Shown here: piece by piece, positions 44,469 to 56,900 of the stretch
Layout of the letters: each line of letters opens with the position of its first letter
Numbering within the stretch: the stretch's first letter is position 1
Notes under the pieces: generated by a model
Told to the model about the DNA's origin: nothing
Databases searched by the model: none
Seen by the model: the letters and a program-made list of their open reading frames with translations, nothing else
NCBI RefSeq assembly: GCF_900188275.1
Contig: NZ_FZNY01000004.1
Location: forward strand, 186,001-250,000
Source of the DNA: Dokdonia pacifica
Lineage (GTDB): Bacteria > Bacteroidota > Bacteroidia > Flavobacteriales > Flavobacteriaceae
Reading direction: 5' to 3'
Length of the DNA: 64,000 bases
Made by a program: the position numbers and the translations under genes

Positions 44469-47400
44469 ATGGCAGATCCAGTAAATAATCCGGTAACACC
44501 TAGATATTATCCCACATTATCTTCTGTAGTATCTCCAGAAGATATTCCAGATATTTTGGGGTTTATAAAAGAGGGCATTCTAAGTCTATTTGATAATATA
44601 CATTATAAAGATTTACAGTATAATAAAAGTGCACGTGGTGATGCTGCTTTTTATAATTTGTCTATAGTCTCAAAAAAACGTATCGGTATTGAAATTCCTG
44701 GCACTGGGATTTTCTTAGTGCTCAATCCAGATGTTAGTGATGTTCAAATCTCTTCATTACCTATTACGGTGGCTTATGAATGGAAAATTTTGGGGTACTT
44801 AAGAGCATTTAATCTAGAAAATTTTTCATTTAATGCACAAGCCATTTTTGAGCTTGCTATGCAGGTACTTAATGTATCAGAAAATCAGGCAGTCGCTCAT
44901 TTTATAAATACGTTTGTAGAAGTGCCACCTGGATCTTCTACTGCGCCATTAACGCAATTTGTCAATGATGTAAATGCAACCTATGGCACCACAGTAACAG
45001 TACCAAATGAATTTACAACCATAGATGAGGTGATTTCAGAAATGTATGAGATTACAAATCAATATACATCCCTTATTGCTTTTGGAGTATATATACTAGA
45101 TACAGGAGTTGAAGAGACACGAGATAAATTAAAAGCATATTTCAATAGTTTACTTCCTGCAGATATAGAAGAGTATATCAAAGACCTATTACTTCCCAAA
45201 GTAAAAGCAACCTTACAATTAAGTGCAGGTGTAGAATTTCCACGATCTATTCTAAAACCTGTATATGATGAACAAGGTGTAAATCCTGTAGATCCAGAAG
45301 GTCCTTTAGGAGAACCACTTACAGAGGTTCCAGAGGTAGATGACGAAGGAAATCCAAAGGTATTATTAAGCTTTGGAGAAGCCCTATTTTATGCAGATAC
45401 AGAAACAGGATTAGGGTATAATCTAGACATTGTGTTAAATACCAACTTCCCTGCACAAGTAGGAAATACAGGACTCATTATAGATATCAAAAATTTAAAA
45501 ATTGATATCAGTACCACCGAGAATATCATAGAGGCGGATGAAGATAACCGTCCTCCAGAATTTATGGGCGTATACATGGAGCGTACAGATATTTTCTTAC
45601 CTAAAAAATGGTTTAAAAAAGAGACAGGACAAACCCTAGTTATTTCAGGAAGAAAACTACTCATCGGTACAGGAGGCATGTCAGGAACTATTGCCTTAAG
45701 AGCTACCCATGCCATGCAAGATGATGTGGTAACAGATTACTTTAGTGAATATTTTAGTTTTAATTATCCACTAACTGTTCTTATCAACAATACAGAAACA
45801 GAGATTCCTGATTACCCAGCCTTACTCGCTCATGTGAATACCCTAGAGAATCCTAGTGAGCCAAAGCTACAATATCCATTTACAATTACAGCACCAGATG
45901 CTACCATTCAGTTTAGTGAAGAACAACAGTTTTTTAACTATATCAATGCGCTAAATCCAAATAAGTTTATGTGGTTCCAGCTAGGAAGTAATCCTGAAAG
46001 AGCTTGGAAGATAGGATTTGATGTATTTGACTTGACATTCCATCATGGGCAAGTGATAGAGTCAAATCTTCATGCACAATTAGAGATTCCTAAGTTTAAA
46101 GGTGTTAATAATCCAGATGAAGATCTGTTAATAGACCTTGTAGGTCATTGGCATAGCGAAGATGATTTTAATCTAACGGCTGCTTTTTTACCGTCAGGGT
46201 TGCCCATCAATCTCTTCAATTTTGTAACCATCAATTTACTTACTGCTGAAGTCGGAAGAGATGAGGGGAATTTCTTTATAGGAACTTCTTGCCAACTTTC
46301 CTTTAGCAATGAAACCATGAATAAAATTCTGGGAGATCAAATTATTGAGATCCCGCAGTTGCGTATTTATGACAATGGTAGTATCGAGATTATAGGTGGT
46401 AATGGATTTATTCCCGTCAATATTTCTCTTGACTTAGGTCCAGTAGAAGTAGCTGTATCAGGTATTCATTATGGATCAACACAGCTTGAACATAATGACG
46501 AAATGCGTACCTATAACTATTGGGGCTTTGACGGAGCGATCAGTTTAGATCCATTAGGCTTAGATGCAAGAGGGGAAGGAATTAAATACTATTACACTTC
46601 AGATAATGACGAATATGGTGATGAAGGGGATAGTTTTCTACATATTCAAACTATTGAAGTAGATCTTATTATTCCTGGAACAGCAGATGCAGATACTGCC
46701 TTAGCTATTATCCATGGAGAAATATCTTTGCCTGAACCTGGAGTATCAGCAGAGTATGAAGGAGAGGTGAGTTTTAAGCTTCCAAAAGCAAGAATTTCTG
46801 GTGGAGCTGCCATGAAATTACAACCAAAATATCCAGCGTTTTACTTAGAAGCTGGATTAGATTTACCTACACCTATACCATTAGGAGCAACAGGATTAGG
46901 ATTTTATTCGTTTGGGGGTCTCATAGGGTATAACTATGTGACAGACAAACGCACCGTAGGTTTAACAGAAGAGGATAGTTGGTATGACTACTTTAAACAT
47001 CCTCAAATAGGGGTAAATAGAGAGAAATTTAGAACTCCAGATGAGTTAGATGATTTTACGAGTGCCTTTTCTGTAGGTGCAGGAACCGTTCTTGCAACTA
47101 TGGGAGATGATGGTTTCTTATTTTCTACGCGTTTGATGGCAATATTGTCATTACCATCGGTATTTATTCTTGATGGACGTGCCAATGTACTAGGGGATCG
47201 TTTAGGAATGTTGGACAATACAGAACCGCCATTCTTTGCTTTTGTTGCTATAGGTGATAATAGTCTTGAATTTGGTTTTGGTGCCGATTATAAATTGCAA
47301 AAAACCAATGGAGCGATCTTAGAATTATATGCCGAAGCACAAGCTGGTTTCTTCTTTAATAATGGAAACGCTTGGTATATCAATTTCGGAACACGTGAGC

Positions 47401-50400
47401 AGCCTAACACAGCACGATTATTTAAAGATATTGTAAACCTTGAGGTACAGGCATATTTAATGCTTTCTTCTCAAGGAATGGAAGCAGGAGCGCGTCTAGA
47501 TTGGGAGTTTAGAAAACGTTTCGGACCTGCCAGAGTCCGTGCATACATCTATGTGGAAGTAGGAGGCTATATTAGTTTTGAACGTCCACAAATTGGAGGA
47601 TACCTTGCCATAGGTGGTGGTGCCGAAGTAGATATATGGATTATCTCGGTATCTGTAGATGTAAATACAATGATCGCAGCCGAAGTTCCTAAACCATTCT
47701 TGCTTTATGGTACTTTAGGTGTTGAAGGGTGTATCAAGATACCTATTATTGGAAGAGTATGTAAATCCTTTACTGTAGAATTGAAGTGGGAAATAGACAA
47801 AGAAGTAGATCGTTCAGCCATCCCACCATTACCATTCGAAACCATAGAGACCGCTAGCGGTAATGAAACAGATCGTACCCATGAGTTGGTGAAAGGAATT
47901 CATATGATGACCAATGAGGTATTTAATTTAAATTATACTTCAACACCTCCTTCAGTAACTACGGTAAATGCATTATCTGCAGATTTTATACTTCCTTTGG
48001 ATACCTATATTGATTTTAAAACAGAAAAAGCATTAGTGCCAAGCGCAGTATCTGGAAGTGGAAAACCGATTGGAGGATATACCCACGCACCTGAAAATCA
48101 TGTAGAACTCATTCCACCAAATCGCACGGTACGTGGAGGACGGGAGATACGTCAAGTAAGACACGAATATTCTATTGAAGATGTGCAAATCTTTGCTTCT
48201 TATGACGAAAGTGGATGGCAACCTTATCATCCATTTAAAGCTGTGGTAGATGAAGCTACGCGTTCTACAGTAAATAATTTTAAAGTAGGGTACTGGCAGA
48301 AAAAATCAAGACAGTATGATACCATTCGTTTATTAGCAACCACTCCTTTTACTTATATGGAAGCAGGAGAACCAGGATGGGTCATCCCAGAACTATTAGG
48401 GATTACACCATCTACATTGTATTGTGTAGAAGAAGAATTGACAGGAAGTTGTGTAGATGTGTTAAACAAAGTATTAGGAACAACCTACTATATCCCAGAT
48501 GGATATATTGCCCATTTTATCAATGGTATTTATGTTACGCTCGTAGGCGAAACAAGTACAGATCCTAATGACGAGGGTGTTTCAGAAGTAGATGGTGACT
48601 TTTTTAAAGTAACCAACGAAACCAATCCACACGGATTTTCAAAATCCGTAAGTATTAATAATTATAACAGTTTGGTCTTAATTACGCCAGAACCTTCTAT
48701 AGAAATTAAATTAAAATTAGCAACCTATGCAGCAGGGGTTACTATCAAATACTATAGATCAGTGCCAAATGATGATGTGATTGAAACGGATTATCAATTA
48801 GTATATGAAGAATATAAAACAGCAGCACAACTCAATAGTCAAATTACATATGAAAACTATGTAGTACCTATTTCTAAGGTAGTTATAGAGCCAAATACAC
48901 CAGATACTGCAGCAATCAATGATTTACGTGAACAAATTGCGGCATTATTTGTAGATACCTACGGAGATGCTATGGGAGAGGTAAGTATTAGTGAACCAAG
49001 TGATCCTGTATTATATGCACAACTAGTAGCACAGTTAGAAGCTTTAAAAGCAAATGTATGTACAGTGATAGAAGGAGATCCTGATTGTAATAAAGACGAT
49101 ATACTTTGTGAGTTTTATACAACCTTATTAGAAGCATATCATGATTGTTTCTTATACCCAATACAATCAATAAACCAATTATTTGAAATAAGTCAATGCC
49201 TATTAGAATGGGACGGACTCATTGTAAGATTTGATGAAATTAATCCTGAATATGACTTGATAGAGACCTTAGGAGATGTATATCAAGATATGTATCAAAA
49301 CCCTGGTTTTCTTGATAAATTAACGCAATTAATAGCTGTATTAGATGGATATCCTGAAAATGATTGGAATGAAAATGAGGTTATTCAGTTATATTATCAA
49401 TTAATAGATTGTGCAGAGCAAATCCTTCAAATTATTGCTGATCTAGGAAATTGTCATTGTACCGATGAAGATGTAGAAAAATGTTATACCTCGCTTCAGG
49501 AAGTTTGTTGGTTAACACTTGAAGAACATTTATATAATGAAACGATTCCAGATTCAGAAGCAATTGCTGAAGAACATCAGGATATGGTGGATGGGCTTTC
49601 TAAAGTAGCACAACCTATCTGGAGACCCAATACGTCCTATTATATAAAATATACGCTAAAAGATACGGTTGATCATGGAGAAAATGAAGGCATTTATAAT
49701 CATTACTATTCATTTAAAACAGCAGGCCCTTTAGGACATTTTCATAAAGAAGCCAACTATGTGCCTTCAGGAGTGAACGCAGATCAATATCCAATTACGT
49801 CATTACGTAGCTATATAGATTATAATCGTTCGTATCCTAATGCAGATGGTAGTTTGCTCAAGGCGAAACCATTGTTTTACGGGCATGAAGAAGCTAAAAT
49901 AGGTTTGTTTTTTAATAAACCTTATGTAAATCATATGTTCCAAAATTGGGATGCCTATGTAAATCCAACAAATGATGATACAGCAGATAGCTTCTTTGGA
50001 GATCTACATATCGCTATCAAAGATCCTGTAACCGATATGATAATTCCATATCCTTTACCAACAGAGTATCATGAAACGGTTCCTGAGCCTACCACTACCG
50101 AATGGGTAGATGATCAAGATCCACAATTGCCGGAGCACATTCAAGTCATTAATAATATGATTGCAAATGGAGAGCTAAATTGTACCATAGATTTAGGAGA
50201 GCCTATTGTACCATTGAGTCAAAATTACGAAGTGTCATATACCAATTTGAAACCTCGTAAGTTATATACAGCGCTTATCTATAATGCCTTTGGGAAAGAT
50301 CAAAATGATCAAGTGAGTGAAAAAGTACATGAATATGTATTCCAAACATCCAGATATAGAAACTTTGAAGAACAAGTATTGAGTTATCGATCGGATGACG

Positions 50401-50927
50401 GAGAACAAAGACAAGCAGCATTTTTTGATATTCCAGTGAATGTAAGCGCCGCCGAAATAACAGAAGCATTCAATCTTGTAGATTACTTAAATACACCGGT
50501 AGATAATACATTGGAAACAGCCTATCAACACGTATTTGATCGTGTGACTGAAGGGGTGTTAGGAATAGTTCCAATAGATCCACCAGAAACGACAGAGTTT
50601 AATAGAGTGATTAATACCAATACGGGTGATGTCATTGGGATATTGATAAAGAGTCCAGAACCTTTTAATAACCCTAAAATTCCATTAGAAGTAATAGATG
50701 GTAGTGTTGCACAGCAAGACCCTGCGATCTCGATACTAAACACAGGAAGTACCGATGGGTATCGTGTATTGTATAGCAAAGATTATGCACAGGCATTCAT
50801 TATGCATACAAGTAAAAAAATCACATTGATTTCATTAGACATTCAATTCTTATACAAAGTATGGAATGGAAGTGAGCATGTGGTAGCAGGAAATGTAATT
50901 GCTGGAGGTATTTTAATTAACGAATAA
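44469..50927 (+). CDS. Giant DUF6603-like beta-rich protein (2152 residues)
   Basis: A 2152-residue protein, no signal peptide, lipobox or T9SS tail. Residues about 750-1110 are a long series of amphipathic, glycine-rich strands (LGFYSFGGLIGYNYV, FFAFVAIGDNSLEFGFG, YLMLSSQGMEAGARLDWEF, GYLAIGGGAEVDIWIISVSV) that resembles DUF6603, a repeat-rich family of unknown role; I make this link from memory. Residues about 1715-1760 (IWRPNTSYYIKYTLKDTVDH) look like an Fn3-type fold. The part around 1480-1700 has several cysteines and acidic helices. It precedes the 2081-residue gene by 12 bases. Confidence 0.75.
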   Translation: MADPVNNPVTPRYYPTLSSVVSPEDIPDILGFIKEGILSLFDNIHYKDLQYNKSARGDAAFYNLSIVSKKRIGIEIPGTGIFLVLNPDVSDVQISSLPITVAYEWKILGYLRAFNLENFSFNAQAIFELAMQVLNVSENQAVAHFINTFVEVPPGSSTAPLTQFVNDVNATYGTTVTVPNEFTTIDEVISEMYEITNQYTSLIAFGVYILDTGVEETRDKLKAYFNSLLPADIEEYIKDLLLPKVKATLQLSAGVEFPRSILKPVYDEQGVNPVDPEGPLGEPLTEVPEVDDEGNPKVLLSFGEALFYADTETGLGYNLDIVLNTNFPAQVGNTGLIIDIKNLKIDISTTENIIEADEDNRPPEFMGVYMERTDIFLPKKWFKKETGQTLVISGRKLLIGTGGMSGTIALRATHAMQDDVVTDYFSEYFSFNYPLTVLINNTETEIPDYPALLAHVNTLENPSEPKLQYPFTITAPDATIQFSEEQQFFNYINALNPNKFMWFQLGSNPERAWKIGFDVFDLTFHHGQVIESNLHAQLEIPKFKGVNNPDEDLLIDLVGHWHSEDDFNLTAAFLPSGLPINLFNFVTINLLTAEVGRDEGNFFIGTSCQLSFSNETMNKILGDQIIEIPQLRIYDNGSIEIIGGNGFIPVNISLDLGPVEVAVSGIHYGSTQLEHNDEMRTYNYWGFDGAISLDPLGLDARGEGIKYYYTSDNDEYGDEGDSFLHIQTIEVDLIIPGTADADTALAIIHGEISLPEPGVSAEYEGEVSFKLPKARISGGAAMKLQPKYPAFYLEAGLDLPTPIPLGATGLGFYSFGGLIGYNYVTDKRTVGLTEEDSWYDYFKHPQIGVNREKFRTPDELDDFTSAFSVGAGTVLATMGDDGFLFSTRLMAILSLPSVFILDGRANVLGDRLGMLDNTEPPFFAFVAIGDNSLEFGFGADYKLQKTNGAILELYAEAQAGFFFNNGNAWYINFGTREQPNTARLFKDIVNLEVQAYLMLSSQGMEAGARLDWEFRKRFGPARVRAYIYVEVGGYISFERPQIGGYLAIGGGAEVDIWIISVSVDVNTMIAAEVPKPFLLYGTLGVEGCIKIPIIGRVCKSFTVELKWEIDKEVDRSAIPPLPFETIETASGNETDRTHELVKGIHMMTNEVFNLNYTSTPPSVTTVNALSADFILPLDTYIDFKTEKALVPSAVSGSGKPIGGYTHAPENHVELIPPNRTVRGGREIRQVRHEYSIEDVQIFASYDESGWQPYHPFKAVVDEATRSTVNNFKVGYWQKKSRQYDTIRLLATTPFTYMEAGEPGWVIPELLGITPSTLYCVEEELTGSCVDVLNKVLGTTYYIPDGYIAHFINGIYVTLVGETSTDPNDEGVSEVDGDFFKVTNETNPHGFSKSVSINNYNSLVLITPEPSIEIKLKLATYAAGVTIKYYRSVPNDDVIETDYQLVYEEYKTAAQLNSQITYENYVVPISKVVIEPNTPDTAAINDLREQIAALFVDTYGDAMGEVSISEPSDPVLYAQLVAQLEALKANVCTVIEGDPDCNKDDILCEFYTTLLEAYHDCFLYPIQSINQLFEISQCLLEWDGLIVRFDEINPEYDLIETLGDVYQDMYQNPGFLDKLTQLIAVLDGYPENDWNENEVIQLYYQLIDCAEQILQIIADLGNCHCTDEDVEKCYTSLQEVCWLTLEEHLYNETIPDSEAIAEEHQDMVDGLSKVAQPIWRPNTSYYIKYTLKDTVDHGENEGIYNHYYSFKTAGPLGHFHKEANYVPSGVNADQYPITSLRSYIDYNRSYPNADGSLLKAKPLFYGHEEAKIGLFFNKPYVNHMFQNWDAYVNPTNDDTADSFFGDLHIAIKDPVTDMIIPYPLPTEYHETVPEPTTTEWVDDQDPQLPEHIQVINNMIANGELNCTIDLGEPIVPLSQNYEVSYTNLKPRKLYTALIYNAFGKDQNDQVSEKVHEYVFQTSRYRNFEEQVLSYRSDDGEQRQAAFFDIPVNVSAAEITEAFNLVDYLNTPVDNTLETAYQHVFDRVTEGVLGIVPIDPPETTEFNRVINTNTGDVIGILIKSPEPFNNPKIPLEVIDGSVAQQDPAISILNTGSTDGYRVLYSKDYAQAFIMHTSKKITLISLDIQFLYKVWNGSEHVVAGNVIAGGILINE

Positions 50928-50939
50928 AGAGAAAGAATA

Positions 50940-53900
50940 ATGGAATTTTTTAAGAAATATTTTGATGAACAAGTTTTTAGTGAAACAATTCATCACAATA
51001 GTTTTATTTATACTATTGGGATACAAGAAATACCAGGTAATAATTCAAAAGGGGTTTTTTGTAAACTTGATATTAATGGAAATATCATCTTTATAAAATC
51101 ATATGAATTAGGCACTACAAACACAAAGTTTAGAAATTTTATAAAATCAAATGACAATAACTTTATAGTGTCTGGAGAATTATTTGACAATAATGAAAGT
51201 TTTGTTTGTAAGATTGATGCTACTAATGGTAATATTATTTGGGATATAACCTTTTCAAATACAAAGACCGCAGGTGGTTTGAGGGTTAAATACCTTTCTG
51301 AATTAAATTCAAATGAATTCATTTTTGTAAACAGAGATATTACTTCAAATAGATTTATAATCCATAAAATTGATTTTTTAGGGAATGTAGTGTCTTCAAA
51401 AAATATGGGAACTATATATTTTTCAGGGGTTGCTGCTAATCCTAATGGTGAAAGGATTTTGTATCAAGAAAGTCTACGTCTTTTTGTATTAGACGCATCA
51501 ATGAATGTTATTTCTTATAACCCATTAGTTGGTTTAAATAATATAACCTCAATAAAATTTATTAATAATGAAGATTTTGTGATTATAGGAGACCCTAGTG
51601 GAGGCTATGGAACATATTTAATGAAATTAAATACAGAAACCATAGGAAGCATATCATCTGTTCCCGAAAAAACAATGCCAGAAATTCTCAATGGCAGGGG
51701 AGGGAGACTTTTTATAGATAATAATGAAATTTATCTCTCACTAGCAAATGGTACTCCACCTGCATCTGGAGATGTAATGTACTCTTCAATTATTGCTAAA
51801 TTTGATTTAGATTTAAATCTTATATGGTCAAAACGATTTAATATTGAATTGTCTCCTAAAGTAGAATTATTTCAGGAACCTAAAATATTTTTAGAAGGGA
51901 AAATAGGAGAAGAATTATTAATCTTATTAAGATCAAGTGCTCAAAGTGCTATTATTGTGTCTAGTATAAATCTTGATACATGTATTACTGTAGATGCCCC
52001 TTTAATTATTACAGATACTATAAGAGAAGTTGCTCATGGTGATAGAACAACAACCCCGATTGTTTTAAATACAATAAGCCAAACACATGAGATTAACGAT
52101 ATTGAGGTAGTACCAGAAGAAGTTTGTGTAATTATTGGGAATCAAACTCTTGATATAGATCAAAGTACTATAAATGCTGAGTTAGATTCCATACCTGCAA
52201 ATGGCGTTTCCCAAACATTAGTTACAGTGCAATTATATGATCAACTTGGATTACCTTTAGTTTCAGGAGGTCCCTATACAGTCACAATTAGTAATTCCTC
52301 TGGAACTTTAGAGAATCCTAGTGGATTAGTTAATGATAATGGTGTGTATACTACATTTTTGACTTCTGAGACTTTTGAATCTACAGCTTTGCTTGAATTT
52401 ACAGTAAATAGTCAAGGACCAAGTAATAATACTGATTCTGTTGTATTTGAAGAAGAACCAAATGATCAAATTGTAATTACAGAGATTACTTCTTTACAAT
52501 CTCCTAATTTATATTTACAAGCATCTGGTTCCGAAGGAAGTGATAGTACAAAAGGATATCATTTACGATGGATGTTCAGAGGAGCTCTGGGTAATACACA
52601 TTTACCTAAAGGAAATTTAGCTACAAACACTACCCTTTCGGTTAATTTTAATAAACCAGAAGATTTTATAAAAATATATAAAGCTCCTTATATCAAAAAA
52701 ACAGTTAGTATAGATTTTACAATCCATAATCCAGAAGTAGTAGATAACTCTAATTATTTATGGATTTATAGGGTAGAAGGTAAGGAGTGGTATATGTACT
52801 TTAATAATACTAATAAGTATAATGAAGTCTTGAATTCAATAGACCCAATTAATAACTCAAATTCCTTTTTAAATACCTATGGAGAAGAACTAATAGAATT
52901 AGAGAATAAAGAAGATCTATTCTTTGCAGCTAAGGTTAATTTCACTCAAGTGAATGATAGTAGCATTTGTTTGTTAGAGACATTATCCGTGCCTGAAAAT
53001 ACATTAACAGCAAATAAAGTTGTTAGTAATCGGAAAGTTTATGGTGCTTCTGATTTGAATACAGAAGTACGTCTTATATGTGAAAATGGTCGTTCTATTA
53101 GACTAAAAATGAATAGCTGTTATATGACATCTATTGACTTCGAGTTTTACACAGATACAATCGCTTATATAAATCAAATGTATGGATGGGAAGTTCTAGG
53201 AGATTTCGCATTATCTGTAGAAGATCTTGATGTTTTGAAACAATTAGAACCTAATGATGGGGATGTACATGGTGTTTGGAAACGATTTAATGATGATGCA
53301 TTTGTAAATGTTGAAAATTATAAAAACAAATGGAATGCAACTCCTGAAGAAGGAGATCGTAATATCAAACAAGTCGTAGAACAATATATTGCTTTGAGTA
53401 ATAATGGTAGTAACCCTACTGCTATCGAAGAAGTACCTTTAGGAAATGACCTTAATGACCCTAATGATGTAGTACAAGTTTCAAACCTTGATTTATTGAA
53501 TGTGGCAGCCTATGATTATCATATAGCACGTATGTTAGGTTTAGGGGTATTAGATATTTCAGAAGATGCGACATTTATATATATAGCTGAATATACCACG
53601 TTTGGAGATCTGGAAGATGGTCTTGGTGCAAGAGAGGTACATCATCTTTCTATGAGTTTACCAACATCGTATCATGATGATCGTTTACCAATACCAGTAC
53701 AAATTGATACCATTACACCCGGTGCTTTTATTGGAACAGATTCGGATGAGCCTTCTGCCATTACAGGAGAAGATGGTTATACACATGATGGTTTGGCTAG
53801 ATATGTGAGTTTATATGCCGAAGCATCTCCAGAAGATCATGTGAATGTGTCATTTTTTAACACAGCAGAGCACATTGATCTCAGTACTATTACATATCCT

Positions 53901-56900
53901 ATTTATGCAGGATTAGAATATAAGTTAGGGAATGAAGATTGGCAGAAACCCGAGTTGTCACATGACACAAGATATGTAAATGCTGTACCAGACGGAGAGA
54001 CAGCTTATTTTGAAACTCGATTTATTAACATTCCTAGCATACAGGCACCCTTCTATGTGCATAGGCAGACTGTAAGTGGCACACATACGTATAAATCGTA
54101 TGGAATTAATTGGTTCTCTAGATCTCAATTAGGAGAACAGGCATCAATAAATACTGTATTAACACCTACTAATCCATTATTGCCACCCTCTAGCACAAAT
54201 GCATTATTGATTAGAAATGAATACCCGTTATTACTAACATCAGAGAGTGAGCAAGAGCGTTTAAATGCGATTCCAGAATCGAATGACCCAGGCAACCCTA
54301 GTGATAAAACTTTAATTCGCTTATCATTTAATTATCATTCAGCACAAGAACTAAAAAGCTATCAAGTACCATTAGATAGCACAATTTCAAATGAAGATTT
54401 AGAAAATACTGATACGCTTTTTCCAAACGGGCAAGAGATTTTTGCAAATGCTATTGATGTGTTTTTTAGAGATGAAGTGCCCAATAATGTGTCTGGGCAA
54501 ATTGTAGGAGATATTGTAGATGATGCTATAAATGATTTATTATCAATCATAGAAACAGGACCTTATAATGTAAGTAGTAATAATACGACGATTGACCCAG
54601 TTATCATACCAGGTACAGAAGATAATTTTGTAGGAGGAGTATTTATTCAAGGCTCACAACGTTTTATCATCCATGAAGTTTCACAAGGAACGAATGGACC
54701 TGTATTTACAGTCTATAAAAAAGTGATTAGCGAATCGATTGTGAATGGAGGCATGCCTTCGGATACTGCTGAGGCAGTAGAAATGCCAGCAGTTGAAGGA
54801 GATGGGTTCTTTATGGCAATTGAAAATATGCAAACACCTGCAAGTTGGGGAATTCCTAATCCTTTAGGAATGCAAGTTCAAGTAGGACCTACTGATGAAA
54901 TTCATAGAGAGGTTTTAACATTTACAGATAGTGATGGTGTAGAGATACGTCAACTCCAAAAGACAAGAGGAATATGGGATACAGCAACCGTGACTCCTGT
55001 GTTAGAACCAGGGTATGATGGTCAAGGGGTACAAGGTGAATATCATCAAGGACTCTACAAATTTGAATTTAATACCAAAACATTAGAGCAACATCCTCAA
55101 TTTAGTACAGACAATAATTCTGTAGAGTGGTTTAGAGGATCGATACGTGTATTCTCAAATGAGGCATATAATGGAGGAAATCCTACTAAACCAAGAAGAG
55201 TATTATCTGTTCTTAAAATAGAAAACATTATACCTCTTGGAACAACTACAGGAGAAAATGTAGTGGTATATGCGCATGATCCATCTTTTATTCAAGGAGA
55301 TACTTCATATGATGAAATTCAAACAGGGGTAAATGTAGGAGTTAATTTCTATCCTGGTTATAAAATATATCTCTATGCAGACCCTGCATTTAATATAACA
55401 GAAGACGCGATACTTCCAGCAGAAGGAGAAGGAATGCGTAATTCTATTTTTGGATTTAGAAGTAAAGATTCAGATGGAGCGTGTGAAGGCCCTAATACAT
55501 CTTGCGTATCTAAAATTAGTGTACCTAATGTATTATTTGCGCAAGAGATTATTGAACCACAACCTCCACAAGAACCCTTAGGAGGAACATTTGCAACACG
55601 TCCAGATTTCTTTGGAAGATCAACATTTACGTTTACTACGAAATATGATCATAAACCTCATGGGGTATTATTCTATAGATCTAACGATGAAGGATTGTTA
55701 AATGCTCTTTATACAAAACAAACTATGCAAGCTATACGAGCAGCTTTAAAACTGCTAGGAGGTAATGATGAGGCATGGGTGACAGATCGATGGAAAAATT
55801 TCTTAGATTTTGGAGTATTAGAAGCCAATGGAGATTATAATTTTTATCCTCCAGAAGAGGATGCAGAAAACAGATTTAAATTCCCACATCCTGATAAACC
55901 TGCATTCTTTGATTGGGCAAATCAAGTAAGAGTAAATCTAGGATTAGAACCACTAGACGTGGGGCCAGATAATACAGTGCCTGTAGGTGATGAAAGAATA
56001 TTCAGTTTTGTAAAAGGAGCTATTTATAATGCGTTTGTACCATTGACAGAAGTGCCAATTATTTACCAACATATAAAAGAAGCACCCTATCAACCACAAT
56101 CTAAAAAGCAAGTCATAAGAGATCGTAATGGAGGTATTCTCTCTCCAACAGATCCTGAGTTTGATATGGCGCCTATGATGAAGACTATAGATACAAGTCC
56201 ACATGAAACTTTATATACAGATTTTAATTTAGATGGTACATCAAACAATTTGTATTTCTATGGAGCTAAGGAACTAGGAACTCAACTTACAATGAGTGCG
56301 TTTAGTCCATTTTTAGGACCTATAAAACTAGTAAATACCAATGCTCCTGAGCAACCAGAGATAAAACGTATCATGCCAGTTTTAGGTAATCAAGTATTAG
56401 GAATTACTCCTAAAATTCAATTAGAGATTAATGCTTATCCAGAGGTGCAGAATATTCAAAGATTGACAGTATATAGAACCACAAGTAGACTTCATGCGCA
56501 ATCAGTAAGAACCATGGAATTGGTAAAAGTAATCGATCTTACGGATGAAGAGTATGTAGGGCAATCTGTGTTAAAAGTGTATGATGATTTTTCAGATCTT
56601 TCTGAAGTTCCTTATGGAGAAGGTTTGTACTATAGAATAACGGTGTCTAGAGCTGTATTATATACAAATAAAAATAACGTTTTAGTGGATGATTTTGCAC
56701 CATCGCAAGCTTCTAAAATTGTCGCGACCATGATGGTTGAAGTAAGCAATCCAACCTCTCCAGATCTAAGTTTTGAAGGAAATATAAGTACATTCACTGG
56801 TGGTACTCCTTACACAGCATCAAATATCTTTTTGACAGCAGTACGTTTCTTCTGGGAGAAACAAGCATACAATGCAAAATATCATCTCTATAAGATGAAT

